Of a stretch of DNA of 64,000 bases, positions 32,337-48,440 are shown in pieces (positions within the stretch are counted from its first letter, which is position 1; each line of letters opens with the position of its first letter). The notes beneath the pieces are model-generated. The model saw nothing but the letters and a program-made list of their open reading frames with translations, made no database searches and had not been told where the DNA came from. Made by a program: the position numbers and the translations under genes. The DNA lies in the NCBI RefSeq assembly GCF_038502225.1, contig NC_091301.1, forward strand, positions 13,983,721 to 14,047,720. The letters are read 5' to 3'. Source of the stretch: Cherax quadricarinatus (lineage: Eukaryota > Arthropoda > Malacostraca > Decapoda > Parastacidae).

Positions 32337-32474
32337 AATAAAATGGTCCGAACCCGTGGAGGTGGGGGAGAGGGTGTCGGTGTAACCAAGCCGGCCGCCA
32401 CGGGTTCGGACACAGCTGTGTCTCTGGCCTAAATATGGCGCGCATCTCTTCTGGCTCTTGCCCACCATTTTATT
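32337..32474. repeat. 138-bp nested inverted repeat (MITE-like)
   Basis: Outer 11-bp perfect inverted repeats AATAAAATGGT (32337) and ACCATTTTATT (32464). Within, 14-bp perfect arms GTCCGAACCCGTGG (32346) and CCACGGGTTCGGAC (32398). GC-rich interior in an AT-rich surrounding. Confidence 0.7.
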
Positions 32475-32669
32475 TTGGACCTCGTGCTCTCTTCCCATCT
32501 CTCTATTATTCCTTCTCGTTTCTTAACCTTCTGTTATTTACCGGTGAGGCTTTCGTTTACGTTGCTTGGTCGGTAATTCCCACGTAATAGTCACCCCAGC
32601 ACGGCACGTAACAAACCTGCCTTAGTTACTGAACCCATTCTGGAATGTTTACGATATTTTTATTGCCCT

Positions 32670-33235
32670 ACTGAAGTCTCCCAGCTCAGGCTGAGATTAC
32701 TGAAGTCTCCTAAGTCAGGCTGACACTACTGAAGTCTCCCAGCTCAGGCTGAATCTAATGAAATCTCCCACAGTCTCACACAGGAGGCCTGGTCATGGAC
32801 CGGGCCGCGGGGGGATTGATCCCTGGAACACCTTCCAGGTATCCAGGTAGACTTCAGGTAGGTAGCTCTGGCTGACACTACCGAAATCTCCCAGCTCAGG
32901 CTGACATTACCGAAGTCTCCCAGCTCAGGCTGACACTACGGAAGTCTCTTAGATCAGATTGACACTACTGAAGTCTCCCAGGTGAGGCTGACACTACTGA
33001 AGTCTCCCAGGTGAGGCTGACACTACTGGTCTCCCAGGTGAGGCTGACACTACGGAAGTCTCTTAGATCAGATTGACACTACTGAAGTCTCCCAGGTGAG
33101 GCTGACACTACTGAAGTCTCCCAGGTGAGGCTGACACTACTGAAGTCTCCCAGGTGAGGTTGACACTACTGAAGTCTCCTAGCTCAGGCTTACGTTACCA
33201 AAATTTCTTGGCTCAGGCTGACACATTTCATTCCC
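32670..33235 (+). repeat. 29-bp minisatellite interrupted by a LINE tail
   Basis: Units of CTGAAGTCTCCCAGGTGAGG plus CTGACACTA, about 15 copies, period 29. The array is split at 32770-32880 by the family C LINE 3' end (CTGGTCATGGACCGGGCCGC, CCAGGTATCCAGGTAGAC). Confidence 0.85.
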
Positions 33236-33322
33236 TGATGTCTATAGAATGTCTGATGGAATATGTTATTTAAGCATGAGAACTTTTTCTTCCCGGAGAA
33301 TAATATTATGGATAACAGGGGA

Positions 33323-33428
33323 AAATCGCACACTACTGCTGGACATAAAGCTCAATACTTATGTTCTTTACCTATAAATCGCACACTACTGCTGGACATA
33401 AAGCTCAATACTTATGTTCTTTACCTAT
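33323..33428 (+). repeat. Exact tandem duplication of 53 bp
   Basis: 33323-33375 and 33376-33428 are identical (start AAATCGCACACTACTGCTGG). Recent duplication or assembly effect. Confidence 0.9.
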
Positions 33429-34070
33429 CATTTTTCTTTTTGTTATTTAAATATTGAAGTACACACGACGTGCATTTAAACCTCAGGCCAAACTTTCATT
33501 TTATGTTTTACAGGGATTTTTTTTTCAGATTTCAGTGTCGGGTATGGGAATACAAGTATTGAAATGCAACAACGTGAGAATACCTTTCGAAGACATAATA
33601 TTAATGAAGTTTAGATATATTTTTAATAACTGTAAAATAAGAACTAATTTCACTTCAAGATTTATTTATTTATTGTTGAGCCGTTTTCAAAATGTTTCAC
33701 TGAACATTAGAACATGCCTTTCCTTAATAAAATATGAAAAGACTAGATATTTCAATTATAATTAGAAAATAAATGCTAAAAATCTTTGAGGAACACTTCC
33801 AACTATTACAAGTAAAACCTATAACCAGAAAAATGTTTTCACTGGAAGCAATCAAAATAATAGCAATTTTCAAATCTAATTTTATTCTAAAATAAAAATA
33901 TTCACGTCGGGGTCTGTAAAAAAAAATGTAATTTTTTCCTGTTGAGAATAGGCTATGTTTTCTCAATGTTTCCTAATATCACTTTGGAAGCAGTTCGTGC
34001 GTCATCAAGATGAAAAAGTTTCCTTGGACAGTTATAACTGTCTCTAATGGCTCCCCTCCTCCCTTTGTAG
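33429..34070. other. AT-rich, no supported gene
   Basis: Open frames here are AT-rich and carry no motif. Confidence 0.4.
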
Positions 34071-34148
34071 GTGGATGACATCAATCTACATCACACATCT
34101 GTTCTTGGCAGAGGCGATGGTTGCACTCATGCCCACGAGACTGATTAA
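34071..34148 (+). CDS. Weak candidate terminal exon
   Basis: A strong pyrimidine tract and acceptor (CTCCCCTCCTCCCTTTGTAG ending 34070) are followed by 25 codons in phase 0, VDDINLHHTSVLGRGDGCTH then AHETD, and TAA at 34146-34148. The splice site is good but the frame is short and unrecognised, so this may be chance. Confidence 0.25.
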   Translation: MDDINLHHTSVLGRGDGCTHAHETD

Positions 34149-35440
34149 TATTGTGACTTGTCTCTCTTCATGAACTTGATGGAAGGAAATACGGAAGTAA
34201 TATAGGCCAAACTTTTTTTTTTTACTATCAACATCTTACGAAGTGTTATAGCCTACTCACTGCTGGGATAGTCTAACAGCTGCTATTCACCCCTCAGTTT
34301 AATATTTCTTCATTATTATTCTTCCTCTTCTTCAAATCCCAGTCCATATCTACGGCACACTACCACCATCCCTGGAATGCCACCCACAACAGTCGGCTAA
34401 CACCCAGGTACTATTTACAGTAAGATAAACGAGGTCAACAGGATTTAACCTCGGTTCTTTTTCTGTGACCCAGAGGCGATACCACGAAGATACGAGCCAC
34501 TAATTTAACTACCCCTTATTACCCATTATGCGATCCACAACTAACACTCAGATCAATATTTTTACTGATAGATCATTAGGAACAGCAGGTGTCAGGTGTA
34601 TGACCCATACTGGTTTAGCGTATAATCATGAATATATAATAGGTGTAAGAAGACCTGTCCTGCCCTGGAATCGAATCTAGGACCATTCGGTTGTGTGCCA
34701 CCTACTCTTTATTTCACCAATGTAATTAAATGAAATGTGAGTGTAAATTGCGTGAATATACCCGAGTAAAAAATAATGTGGCGATAAACGACAGTTATCT
34801 ATCACATAGAATAAGATTGTCCTTGTAATTCAGATCTTTTGAAACGCTGAATAATATTGTTTTTGTAACACGTCTTCGTGACACTAAAAATACTAATAGT
34901 GTAACAATGTGTTGCTGATAAACTATAAGGGAAACTGGAAATGACTTTTAGTGTACCGAGGACATTCTACTTTTTCAGTATTTTTTCTTCTTCAGGTTTT
35001 TGCAAAGGATGCCAATGATAAGACAATACTCAGATATAATGGTGATTATTTCTTTGACGATTAATACAACAATGCTTTTCATAGTTAATTTTTTTTGTCA
35101 CAATGACTTTGGCATCCGCAGTCACTATGTGTGCCCATATGAAGACGTAATATGAATGATATTGTCATGTATGTATATAGAGTTTATGTACAGTTAATCA
35201 CATATAGTCTAGGTTTGTTAAAAAAAAATCTAGATTTAAGATGGTTAGAATACTTTAGTTAGGCAAGTTTTCATTATACAAGATAATGTATTTTCTGTAT
35301 CGTTCAATATGCTTCCATATTTAGTACCTATGAAACTGTCCCTGCACTAGACACATGACATTATGCATACAATGGTGTATTAAAATGGTACAGACAAAAT
35401 ATACAAGCTTCGTTAATACGCCCAACAAAAGCATTTATAG
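34149..35440. other. AT-rich with SINE traces
   Basis: 34363-34515 resembles the minus-strand SINE body (CCCACAACAGTCGGCTAACA, CCCAGGTACTATTTACAGTA), and 34660-34700 a SINE head (GGAATCGAATCTAGGACC). No gene seen. Confidence 0.45.
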
Positions 35441-35665
35441 ACTATGTAGAGACTCTTTATATAAAATCTTATAAAGAGGCTATGTATAGGCTATGGAGAG
35501 GCTGTGCATATATAACGTATGGAAAAGGTGCATATTTATACCCTATGGGGAGGCTGTGTATTTATAGCCTATGGGGAAGCTTTTTATTTATAGCCTATGG
35601 GGAGGCTGTGTAGTTATACCCTATGGGAAGGCTGTGTATTTATAGCCCATGGGGAGGCTGTGTAG
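35441..35665 (+). repeat. Degenerate 26-bp minisatellite
   Basis: Units like CTATGGGGAGGCTGTGTATT followed by TATAGC, about eight copies, more diverged on the left. Confidence 0.75.
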
Positions 35666-36340
<675 letters not shown>

Positions 36341-36454
36341 CAAATATGGCATAGTAAACATGGCACAGGTAAAACTGCATATTAAAAATTGCATGCGTAA
36401 AAAAATTACAAGTTAAAAGTAGGAAAAAAGACAGGCGTAACTTAATATTATCAA

Positions 36455-36615
36455 TATACATACCTAACCTAACCAGCATACGTAAGTAACCTAATCAGTA
36501 TACATGCCTAACCTAACCAGCATACATACGTAACTTTACATGCCTAACCTAACCTAATCAGACCTGACCTTACCTAAATTAAAGTTACCCTTACCTAATC
36601 TAATTTTACTTAACC
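36455..36615. repeat. Degenerate CCTAA-rich stretch
   Basis: Many CCTAACCTAA words (36465, 36510, 36543). Arthropod telomeres are TTAGG/CCTAA, but spacing here is irregular, so it is at most a degenerate interstitial repeat. Confidence 0.5.
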
Positions 36616-36850
36616 TAGCATCTGTACCTATGATGATTTAAATTATGGTGATTGTGACTATAAATATATTGTGTAATCCATCACCAATATTTCAATGATG
36701 TTGCTCTCTAAGGTCAAACTAACGGGTCAAGCTTTAATAAAGAACATTACTGAACAATAAATCATTAAAATGTAGTGAGGCACTGAGACTGCCTATTTAC
36801 GCTCCTCTGGCCGGACTTCCATACCTCTCTCTATGACCTATGACTTTGAG

Positions 36851-37140
36851 GTGTCCTGTAGCTCGATTGCTAGCGCACTCAACTCACATATGAGGTCCGG
36901 GGGTCGATCCCCAATACGGGTGGAAACATTAAGACGTGTTTCCTTAAGGCACCTGCTGTCCATGTTCACCTCTCAGTAAAACAGGTACCTGGGTTGTTAG
37001 TCGACTGGTATGGATCGCAGCCTGGAGACAAAACTGACTTAATTTGCCCGAAATGCTATGCATAACAAGGGGCTTTCTATGTAGCAATATGTCATTGATG
37101 TCAGCTAGGCACATGTACTTGTAGAAATAAAAAAATTTTA
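36851..37140 (+). mobile_element. tRNA-derived SINE, most complete plus copy
   Basis: Head with A-box-like TAGCTCGATTGCTAGCGC (36859) and B-box-like GGGGTCGATCCCC (36899). The body has GTGGAAACATTAAGACGTG, GTTCACCTCTCAGTAAAACA, TACCTGGGTTGTTAGTCGAC and GGTATGGATCGCAGCCTGGA. The tail is TGATGTCAGCTAGGCACATG ending in GTAGAAATAAA. An RNA polymerase III promoter is expected from the boxes. It is not a functional tRNA gene, since no acceptor stem closes. Confidence 0.8.
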
Positions 37141-38545
37141 TTATTAAAGGTAATAATCATATCGATTCTTAAATATTATTTTCTCAAAAATAAATGTAGT
37201 GTAAGTCATTGATGTAATTCACTTTTAATCAATTCGAAGGTATTCCAAATAGCTATTGCGGAAGACGTGGCGCCACACCTGGTCTGGTAAAAATGGTCTG
37301 TGATATCAATAGGCTGTTGGCAAAAGACACAATGCAAACTCTAAAGCATTTTATTGGAGACTTTCCGGTCCTCGGACCTTGGTCCTAGACACTGGTCCAG
37401 TCAAATGTCGTAGTGTTTGCATTTTGTCTTTTATCCAACCACCTCCTGGACTGTTTTTTTTTTAATTTGATTGGCGTGGGCGACCGTACCCCACATTATA
37501 ATCACAACAGTACTTACTCTATTAATGATTTTGCATGTATTTTATTTATTTCCCTTCACCTTTACTGATGTGAGAATGATGTCACTTACGTGGTAACCAG
37601 GAATGCTGGCAAGAGCACACTCGAAGCTTACACACAAGTCGTTACAACGACTCTTACTATAATATACACGTCTCAGATGGATGAGGGGCCAATTTGGTTA
37701 CTATTTTTTTTAACATCCACCAAAGAAATGGATTGCGAATGATGTATTGACGACTAGTGAGCCTAGACAACATGGAAAATATGCTTCTATTGGGACAACT
37801 TTTGCTCTGTTTGGAGCTTCCTCAAGTCATCAATGTGTTTGTTCCTCATGGCCTGGGAAATACGAGACTGTGCACATAAATCAAATATTTCCCTCGAGTT
37901 GTCGCCATTGCTCCCTGGGCTTTTGAAACGCCTTTTGTAAAAGTCGGTCTCTGGAGCCTGGGAGTGGAAGCACTTGTCTGGAGCCTCACGAGGGACACTC
38001 TCATTATCTTTATGGAAGGATCGAAGCCCTTGGTCAAGTAGAGTTCTAGTCACTGAATGAAATACTGGGTTAACGACAAGTATGGGAAACAAGGATTCAA
38101 GTTGCAGAATAAGTTTATTTTAGGACAAGTAATGATGACCTGATTAAACTCTACACAGCTAAAAGTTGCCCTAATATAAGCATTAATGTTATAATTGTAG
38201 AACGAAAGCATCACCATTATCTCTGAGCATTTCATCTGGTTGTTAGCCTTCTTGTGCAAAGTATGAAGAAAAAAAGATACTGAAAGGGTAGAACATCTTT
38301 CTCGATATACTAAAGTCACTCCTAATTTCTTAAGTATTTCTAGTGGTTATTTACTGTAGGAGTCTAGCTGTTGCCTTTTTTTTCCCCTCCACCAACACCC
38401 ATCTCTGTACCTTGGCAAGAAATTATTGAGATCGGAACGTACAGCCCTTCACATTTTGTATTTACGTCTTCGATTAATTTATTCAGACATTAACAGTGTT
38501 CATTACACTTCACTTTCCCGACGTGTCGACCTTCGTATTGCATAA
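37141..38545. other. Non-coding; Penelope-terminus-like trace at 37345-37445
   Basis: 37345-37445 has AAAGCATTTTATTGGAGACT, a hairpin-forming GGTCCTCGGACC and then AGACACTGGTCCAGTC, in the pattern of Penelope ends. A possible donor GTAAGT on minus at about 37589 has no supported exon. No gene seen. Confidence 0.4.
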
Positions 38546-38850
38546 AATGATAATATCTTTATTTCTACAAGTACAAGGTATACAGGTCTAGCTGACAGCA
38601 GTGACATACTACTATACAGAATGCCGCTTGTTATGCAGAGCATTTCGGGTAAATTGGTCAGTTTTGTCCCAGGATGCGACCCACACCAGCCGACTAACAC
38701 CCAGGTACCCATTATTACTGATGGGTGAACATATACAGCCGGTGTGAGGAAACACGCCCAATGTTTCCACCCCTTTGCCGGGAATCGAATCCGGACCCTC
38801 ACCTTATGCAGTGAGAGCTTATGTCACCAGCCCACGGGGCAATGGTTCAT
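38546..38850 (-). mobile_element. tRNA-derived SINE (minus)
   Basis: Minus reading: GGGCTGGTGACATAAGCTCT (A-box region), GGATTCGATTCCCGGC (B-box), GTTCACCCATCAGTAATAAT, TACCTGGGTGTTAGTCGGCT and GTCAGCTAGACCTGTATACC, ending in AATAAAGATATTATC. Confidence 0.8.
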
Positions 38851-38997
38851 CCCTCCACTGTGCAGGTAACTGTGGTTCAGTGCCTGTAGTTCAGTCAGTC
38901 CGTTAACACGTTAAATTTACATATCTTGCCTTCCTACTGAACTAGTATAAAAATTCACATTGAACGCAAGGCGACTTTTATTAATACGACATTTCAC

Positions 38998-41952
38998 CTA
39001 CACGAGGCTTTGTGATAACATAAGAATAAAGGCCTACTGGCCCATGCGAGGCAGGTCCAAGTCTCCTACCGGCTTAAGCCAATGCACCCAACCTAGTCAG
39101 GTCAGGTCACCATGACTTAAGGGAGGAACACGGCAACCGTCCTGGTAGCACAAGCTAATCAGGTCCAACTCACCCACCCACACCCACTCATGTATTTATC
39201 CAACCTATTTTTAAAGCTACACAACGTTCTGGCCTCTATAACTGTACTTGGGAGTTTGTTCCACTCATCCACAACTCTATTACCAAACCAGTACTTTCCT
39301 ATATCCTTCCTGAATCTGAATTTTTCTAACTTAAAACCATTGCTGCGAGTCCTGTCTAGGCTAGATATTTTCAGCTCACTATTTACATCCCCTTTATTTA
39401 TTCCTGTCTTCCATTTATACACCTCAATCATATCCCCCCTAATTCTACGTCTTTCTAGAGAGTGAAGATTCTGGGCCCTTAGTCTATCCTCATAAGGAAG
39501 GTTTCTGATACATGGGATCAACTTTGTCATCCTCCTTTGTGCATTTTCCAGAGCATTTATATCCATTCTGTAATACGGTGACCAAAACTGTGCAGCATAA
39601 TCCAAATGAGGCCTAACCAAGGATGTATAGAGTTGAAGAACAACCTGAGGACTCCTATTATTTATGCTTCTTGATATAAAGCCAAGGATTCTATTAGCTT
39701 TATTGCGAACACTTATGCACTGTTGTCTTGGTTTCAGATTACTGCTAACCAGAACTCCTAAATCTTTTTCGCAATCCGTAATATTAAGATCTACATTATT
39801 TAGTTTATATGTGGCATGGTTATTGTCCTGTCCAACATTTAGAACTTTGCATTTGTCTATATTAAACTGCATCTGCCACCTCTCCGACCACTGCATCAGT
39901 CTACTCAAATCTTCCTGGGGTGCTCTAATGTCCTCGTCAGAATGAATTCGACGGCCTATTTTGGTGTCATCGGCAAACTTGCTGATGTCGCTCTTTATGC
40001 CCTCATCTATGTCGTTTATGTAGATTGTGAACAGCAGGGGGCCCAACACTGACCCCTGTGGAACACCGCTCGTGACGCTTCCCCACTCTGATTTCTCCCC
40101 ATTTATGCAAACTCTCTGCTGCCTATTTGTCAACCATGCCTCTATCCAGGAAAAAATTTCTCCTCCTATTCCATGTGCCTTAATTTTCCTCAATAGTCTC
40201 TGATGTGGGACCCTGTCAAAAGCCTTACTGAAGTCCATGTACACAATATCATATTCATTACCATGATCTACCTCCTCAAATACCTTAGTGAAAAAAGTTA
40301 ACAAATTCGTAAGGCAGGAACGCCCCTTTGTAAAACCATGCTGAGATTCGTTGATTAATTTATGCTTTTCAAGGTGGCTACGAACTGCCTCGGCAATTAT
40401 TGATTCCATAAATTTTTCCACTATGGAGGTTAGGCTTATTGGTCTATAGTTTGAAGCTAAGGACCTGTCACCTGCTTTGAAAATAGGTATCACATTTGCC
40501 ATTTTCTACTTATCTGGCACCATGCCAGTTTGTAGTGATATGTTGAAAAGATTAGCTAAAGGTTTGCTAAGCTCCTCTTCACATTCCTTTAGAACCCTTG
40601 CATACAGTTCATCAGGGCCTGGGGATTTGTTAGGTTTTAATTTATCTATTTGCCTAAGGACCATGTCACTTGTGACCCTAATCGTGCACAGTTTATTATC
40701 GTCCTGTTCCACATAATTTATCATTTCTGGAATATCGCTGGTATCCTCCTGTGTAAAAACTGAGAGGAAGTATGTGTTAAAACTTCTACACATTTCCTTA
40801 TCACTGTCAGTGAGCTGACCCGAGGAACTTTTGAGTGGGCCTATCTTGTCCCTGATCTTACTTCTGTATACCTGAAAGAATCCTTTTGGGTTAGTCTTCG
40901 AATCTCTTGCAACTTTAACCTCATAATCTCTTTTTGCTTTTCTAATTCCTTTTTTTATTTCTCTCTTTAACTGAATATATCGATTTCTTAATTGCCCCTC
41001 TCCTCTTTTGATTTGCATATATATGCCTCTCTTTTGACCAATTAGATATTTTAATCTATTGTTCATCCATTTAGGATCATTTTTGTTTGATCTGATTTCC
41101 CTATTTGGAACATAATTTGACTGAGCAGCTAGAACTATGCCCTGGAAAGCGTCATATCGGCATCCATCACCAGTTCAGCCCACCTAAGTAATTTTTCAGT
41201 CCTATGAAATCAGCCAAGCGGAAGTCAGGGACAGAGACTTGATTGCCATTATTAGGGGAATTCCATGATATATTAAAACTGAGTGATTTGTGATCACTTT
41301 CCCCAAGCTCATCATTAACCTCAAGATTATTAATTAGTGTTTCCCTACTGGCAAGAACCAAGTCAAGGAGGTTATTTCCCCTAGTTGGCTCTGTCACAAA
41401 CTGTTTTAAAAAACAATCCTGGATCGTATCAAGAAAGTCACCTGACTCTAAATTTCCTGTCAAACTGCTCCAGTCAATCTGTCTATAGTTGAAATCTCCC
41501 ATTAGCACAACATTTTCGTTTGTAGATGCCTTACGAATTTCGTCCCATAGAAGTTTACTGCACTCCCTATCAAGATTTGGGGCCCTGTAAATCACAACCA
41601 AAATTAGTTTTTCTCGGCCCTCGAGAAGCTGTAACCAAACAGATTCAGTGGCTGACGCTTCTACTTTTATATCTTGTCTAACACAACAATTTAAATTGTC
41701 TCTGACATACATCGCTACTCCACCACCTTTCCTGTTGACCCTGTCAGTGTGGAATAATTTATAGCCTTGTATGTGACATTCAGAGGGCATCTCTCTATCT
41801 TTCAGATTGAGCCAGGTCTCTGTTATAGCAATAATATCTATGTTTCCTGCACTTGCAATTAATCTTAGCTCATCTATCTTATTTCTTACACTCCTGCTAT
41901 TAGTATAGTAAACCTTAAGGGAACTAGTCCCTTGCTGCATATACCTGTCCAA
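38998..41952 (-). pseudogene. LINE family B (CR1-like), near-complete ORF2 on minus with one stop and two frameshifts
   Basis: Minus order from 41952: endonuclease with YYTNSRSVRNKIDELRLI, ITETWL, LMGDFNYRQIDW and GESDHKSLSFN. Two one-base losses near 41175 and 41120 follow, then a linker (NKNDPKWMNNRLKYLIG at about 41064) and PNKSPGPDELYARVLKEC. A TAG replaces the Trp codon in VPDK-stop-KMANVIPIFK near 40506. RT has HGFTKGRSCLTNLLTFF, YMDFSKAFDRVPHQRLL, SGVPQGSVLGPLLF, FADDTKIGRRIHSDED (catalytic pair near 39975) and a C-terminus to about 39159. The 3' UTR ends at 38998 in CATAAGAA octamer remnants. Endonuclease and RT would perform target-primed reverse transcription; the lesions inactivate it. 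Confidence 0.9.
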
Positions 41953-42055
41953 ACTATATTTAATTAAAGCTACTCAAAGTTCTCGCCGCAGTGACGCTAC
42001 CTGGGCGTTTGTTCCACTCTTCTACTCTATTACCAAATTAGTAACTCTCACTCAA
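41935..42055 (-). pseudogene. C-terminal RT remnant of a second family B-like LINE
   Basis: Minus reading: FGNRVEEWNKRPGSVTAART, LSSFN-stop, then SLDRYMQQG. This matches the last 40 residues of family B RT (NRVVDEWNKLPSTVIEARTL, CSFKNRLDKYM). It runs directly into the endonuclease of the preceding element. Confidence 0.65.
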
Positions 42056-43690
<1,635 letters not shown>

Positions 43691-43744
43691 CTTGCGGCCT
43701 ATTTTGCGGAAAGCCCGACATACGTCACTATAAAACACACGATA

Positions 43745-45966
<2,222 letters not shown>

Positions 45967-46043
45967 TAGCGATCAGTGAAGGGGCGGGGCCAGGAGCTCG
46001 GACTCGACCCCCGCAACCTCAACTAGGTGAGTACAACTAGGTG

Positions 46044-46094
<51 letters not shown>

Positions 46095-46096
46095 AC
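45967..46096 (+). repeat. A4 3' UTR with tandem AACTAGGTGAGTAC and CA tail
   Basis: GCGATCAGTGAAGGGGCGGG, CGACCCCCGCAACCTC, then AACTAGGTGAGTAC twice (46020-46047) and (CA)n to about 46096. Confidence 0.85.
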
Positions 46097-46138
46097 TTGA
46101 CATTGCCTTCGCTAACAGTATGTCCCAACAATATCATT

Positions 46139-46405
46139 GTTTATAATAATAATATTTATGTCTACAAATATATAATGCAACTGATGCAGACCTAACTGAG
46201 CATTTAAGGAAAGTTAGGTTAATCTTGTCCCACATGATGCGACCCACAACAGTCAGCTAACACCCAAGTACCTACTTACTGCTAGGCGAACAAGGACAGC
46301 ACGTGTAAGGAAACATGCTCAAAGTTTCACCCGTGCCGGGGATCGATCCCAGACTTCAGTGTGTGAGCTGAGGACGCTTTCAACCAAGCCACGACCTACT
46401 AATGC
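46139..46405 (-). mobile_element. tRNA-derived SINE (minus)
   Basis: Contains, on plus, ACCCACAACAGTCAGCTAAC, ACTGCTAGGCGAACAAGGAC, a B-box reverse complement GGGGATCGATCCCAG and TGTGTGAGCTGAGGAC. The tail at 46140 is TAATAATAATATTTATGTCT. Confidence 0.7.
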
Positions 46406-47440
46406 ATAGGTATTTCGTAATCATGGATTGAGTTGGCATATCTAATCTCTCAAGTCTTAATCCATCCGCCCTCGTGTTAACCTGCGGTGTATTTAATTAC
46501 ATTACATTATAAATAGTGGCAAAATTAGACGCTAAAAAGTTAATTTTGCAACAGATTTTGGGGGAGCAAGTATGAGTTTCCCAATGGATATCTTTCTTCA
46601 CACTTAAGAAGGAAATATATGATTTGGCGTAACAATAACTTGACTGCCTCAAATATATGATGTATTTTGCATAAAATGCTGATATTGGCAATAACATTGG
46701 AGAAAACAGGTTAGGTAAGGTTTGTTAGGAAACAAGACAAGTGTTTCCTGACGCGGGTCTTAGTCATGTGATGACCCACAGCTGGAGCTTTTGTCATCTT
46801 ACCGGTGCACCCCTATAAAAATTATGGTCATAATTATGACCATTAGATAGAATGACTTCTATTTGGACAGAATTGTATTTCAGATGTAGATATAATGAAT
46901 CTGATTTTTCTTTCATGTGTACTTAGAGTATTCTATATAAAACGGACGAAGCTTCATTTTAAACGGTTTCAAAATTAGGGCATAAAATATTTTTTACATA
47001 ATTGACTTTATGGCTTTCTCTTAGCTTTTATGTGCTTTAAATTTAATAAGGTATTGTTGAATTTTTCGTTGAACTTTCAAGGACCATAGTGGTCACGCCC
47101 ATACGACTGACTGTAATTCTCTAATTCCTTTAAAACATCGGCCATGTCTAACAAGTATGGCGACCCAAGAAAGAACTCGTAGTAGTTGTCGCTTGCACCT
47201 AGTTGCCTTTCCTCACAATCTGATGATTGATCAGCAAGAAGCAACATCCCCACCCGACTTACAAAATGCAACGTACGCTCCACTTATCACCTCAAACTTT
47301 AGACTAGGTACCCGGTTTTCACGAATCTGCAGACATTACCCGTGAGCACACCAACAACAGGTGAAATCTGTCTCAAATCACTTGTCTCCTCTACGATCCG
47401 ATATGCCTACTACTGGTGACTGGGGCAACAAGCCGACTAG
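46406..47440. other. Non-coding with repeat traces
   Basis: 46715-46795 is the inverted partner of 43385-43480 (TGTTTCCTGACGCGGGTC). 47120-47165 is a decayed RTE tail on minus (CATCGGCCATGTCTAACAAG). No gene seen. Confidence 0.5.
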
Positions 47441-47467
47441 CACGCGTAAAGACACGTAATATGGGAC

Positions 47468-47566
47468 AAGACTATTTTAGACGACGTTCCGCTCGTGAGT
47501 GAACCTTACCAAGGCTATAGTAGACCTGAAAATGCTCACTCCCGAGCGAAATATCTTCCAAAAATA
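47468..47566. repeat. Inverted repeat of about 34-bp arms
   Basis: AGACTATTTTAGACGACGTT with CCGCTCGTGAGTGA on the left pairs with TCACTCCCGAGCGAAATATC and AAAAATAGTCT on the right. Confidence 0.6.
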
Positions 47567-47786
47567 GTCTTCCTCGACATAACGTGTCTTTATACATACC
47601 TGACGCTAAGGGGTGTCCAAGTTCCTACCTCACAGTACCACTTTTACATCCTCAAACTCATCCTTGAATGTATAAACATGAGACAATGGAAGAACACCTC
47701 GTCGTTAACACAGTAGTATCAAGATAACACTTAATCTTAATTCCAACGAATCCAAACAAACTGTCACGAAGTGCTACGCATCTATT

Positions 47787-47789
<3 letters not shown>

Positions 47790-47828
<39 letters not shown>
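47790..47828 (-). repeat. Poly(T)39
   Basis: A run of 39 T; could be the A-tail of a minus-strand retrocopy, but no body is recognised to its right. Confidence 0.8.
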
Positions 47829-47831
<3 letters not shown>

Positions 47832-48214
47832 CAGGTTGCTCTCGACGAGAACTGATAATGGCGATGACACCTGTCATTAGCAATGTCGACGATGTATGTT
47901 TTGAGTAATCCTTTAATTTTCTTAAACAGAAACACTTCAAAGTGCCCGTAACACTGATGCAGCAGAAATAGTCAAATCTCGATCAATTTTGTGCAACAAC
48001 ACTGGCTAGGCTCCTGCTGATTCCGATTTTTTATATAAACACTTTAACCAGCTGTAAATAAAAAATCATGAAGTATTTGATATAGGTAGCACCTCCTTGA
48101 TTAGCTGATGTTAAGAACGTCTCTGAAAACTCTTGAAGTGATAAATTGCAACAACACTTCCATGTCGATGCAAAAGAAAACGGTATGAGGCTGAGCCATC
48201 TTGAGGTGACTTAC

Positions 48215-48368
48215 TTATTCTTCATGGTTGCGACTTGTCCTGGAGACGAGTGAAGACCGACTGGTGGCAATTGTGGTACCCTTGGCTTGCTGTAGCCAGT
48301 GCTTGGCATCCGGCACCATCACGGGCACATGGCTCCTCATCTCCATGCCGCTAGCTTTCGTGATTTTC
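48215..48368 (-). CDS. Weak candidate exon on minus
   Basis: Acceptor-like AAATTGTTTCAG (ending 48369) and a donor-like GTAAGT (48214-48209) enclose 154 bp. One frame is open for 50 codons (KITKASGMEMRSHVPVMVPD, then AKHWLQQAKGTTIATSRSSL) and meets TAA exactly at the donor. It could be a terminal exon, an untranslated exon or chance. No family recognised. Confidence 0.25.
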
Positions 48369-48440
48369 CTGAAACAATTTCACCGTGAATTTTCTTGTTC
48401 GGTGTCCATCTCAGTACACCATTTTCTAAAATATATTTGA

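Noticed and set aside
36455..36615. Interstitial telomere array (CCTAA)
   Set aside because: Spacing is irregular and mixed with unrelated words; too degenerate to call telomeric.
36851..36925. Possible true tRNA genes at SINE heads (also 14188, 38830, 55300)
   Set aside because: Boxes are degenerate, no acceptor stem closes, and each head continues into the same SINE body.
37560..37640. Possible first exon on minus with donor GTAAGTGA
   Set aside because: No open frame with Met, no upstream signals; only a donor-like hexamer.
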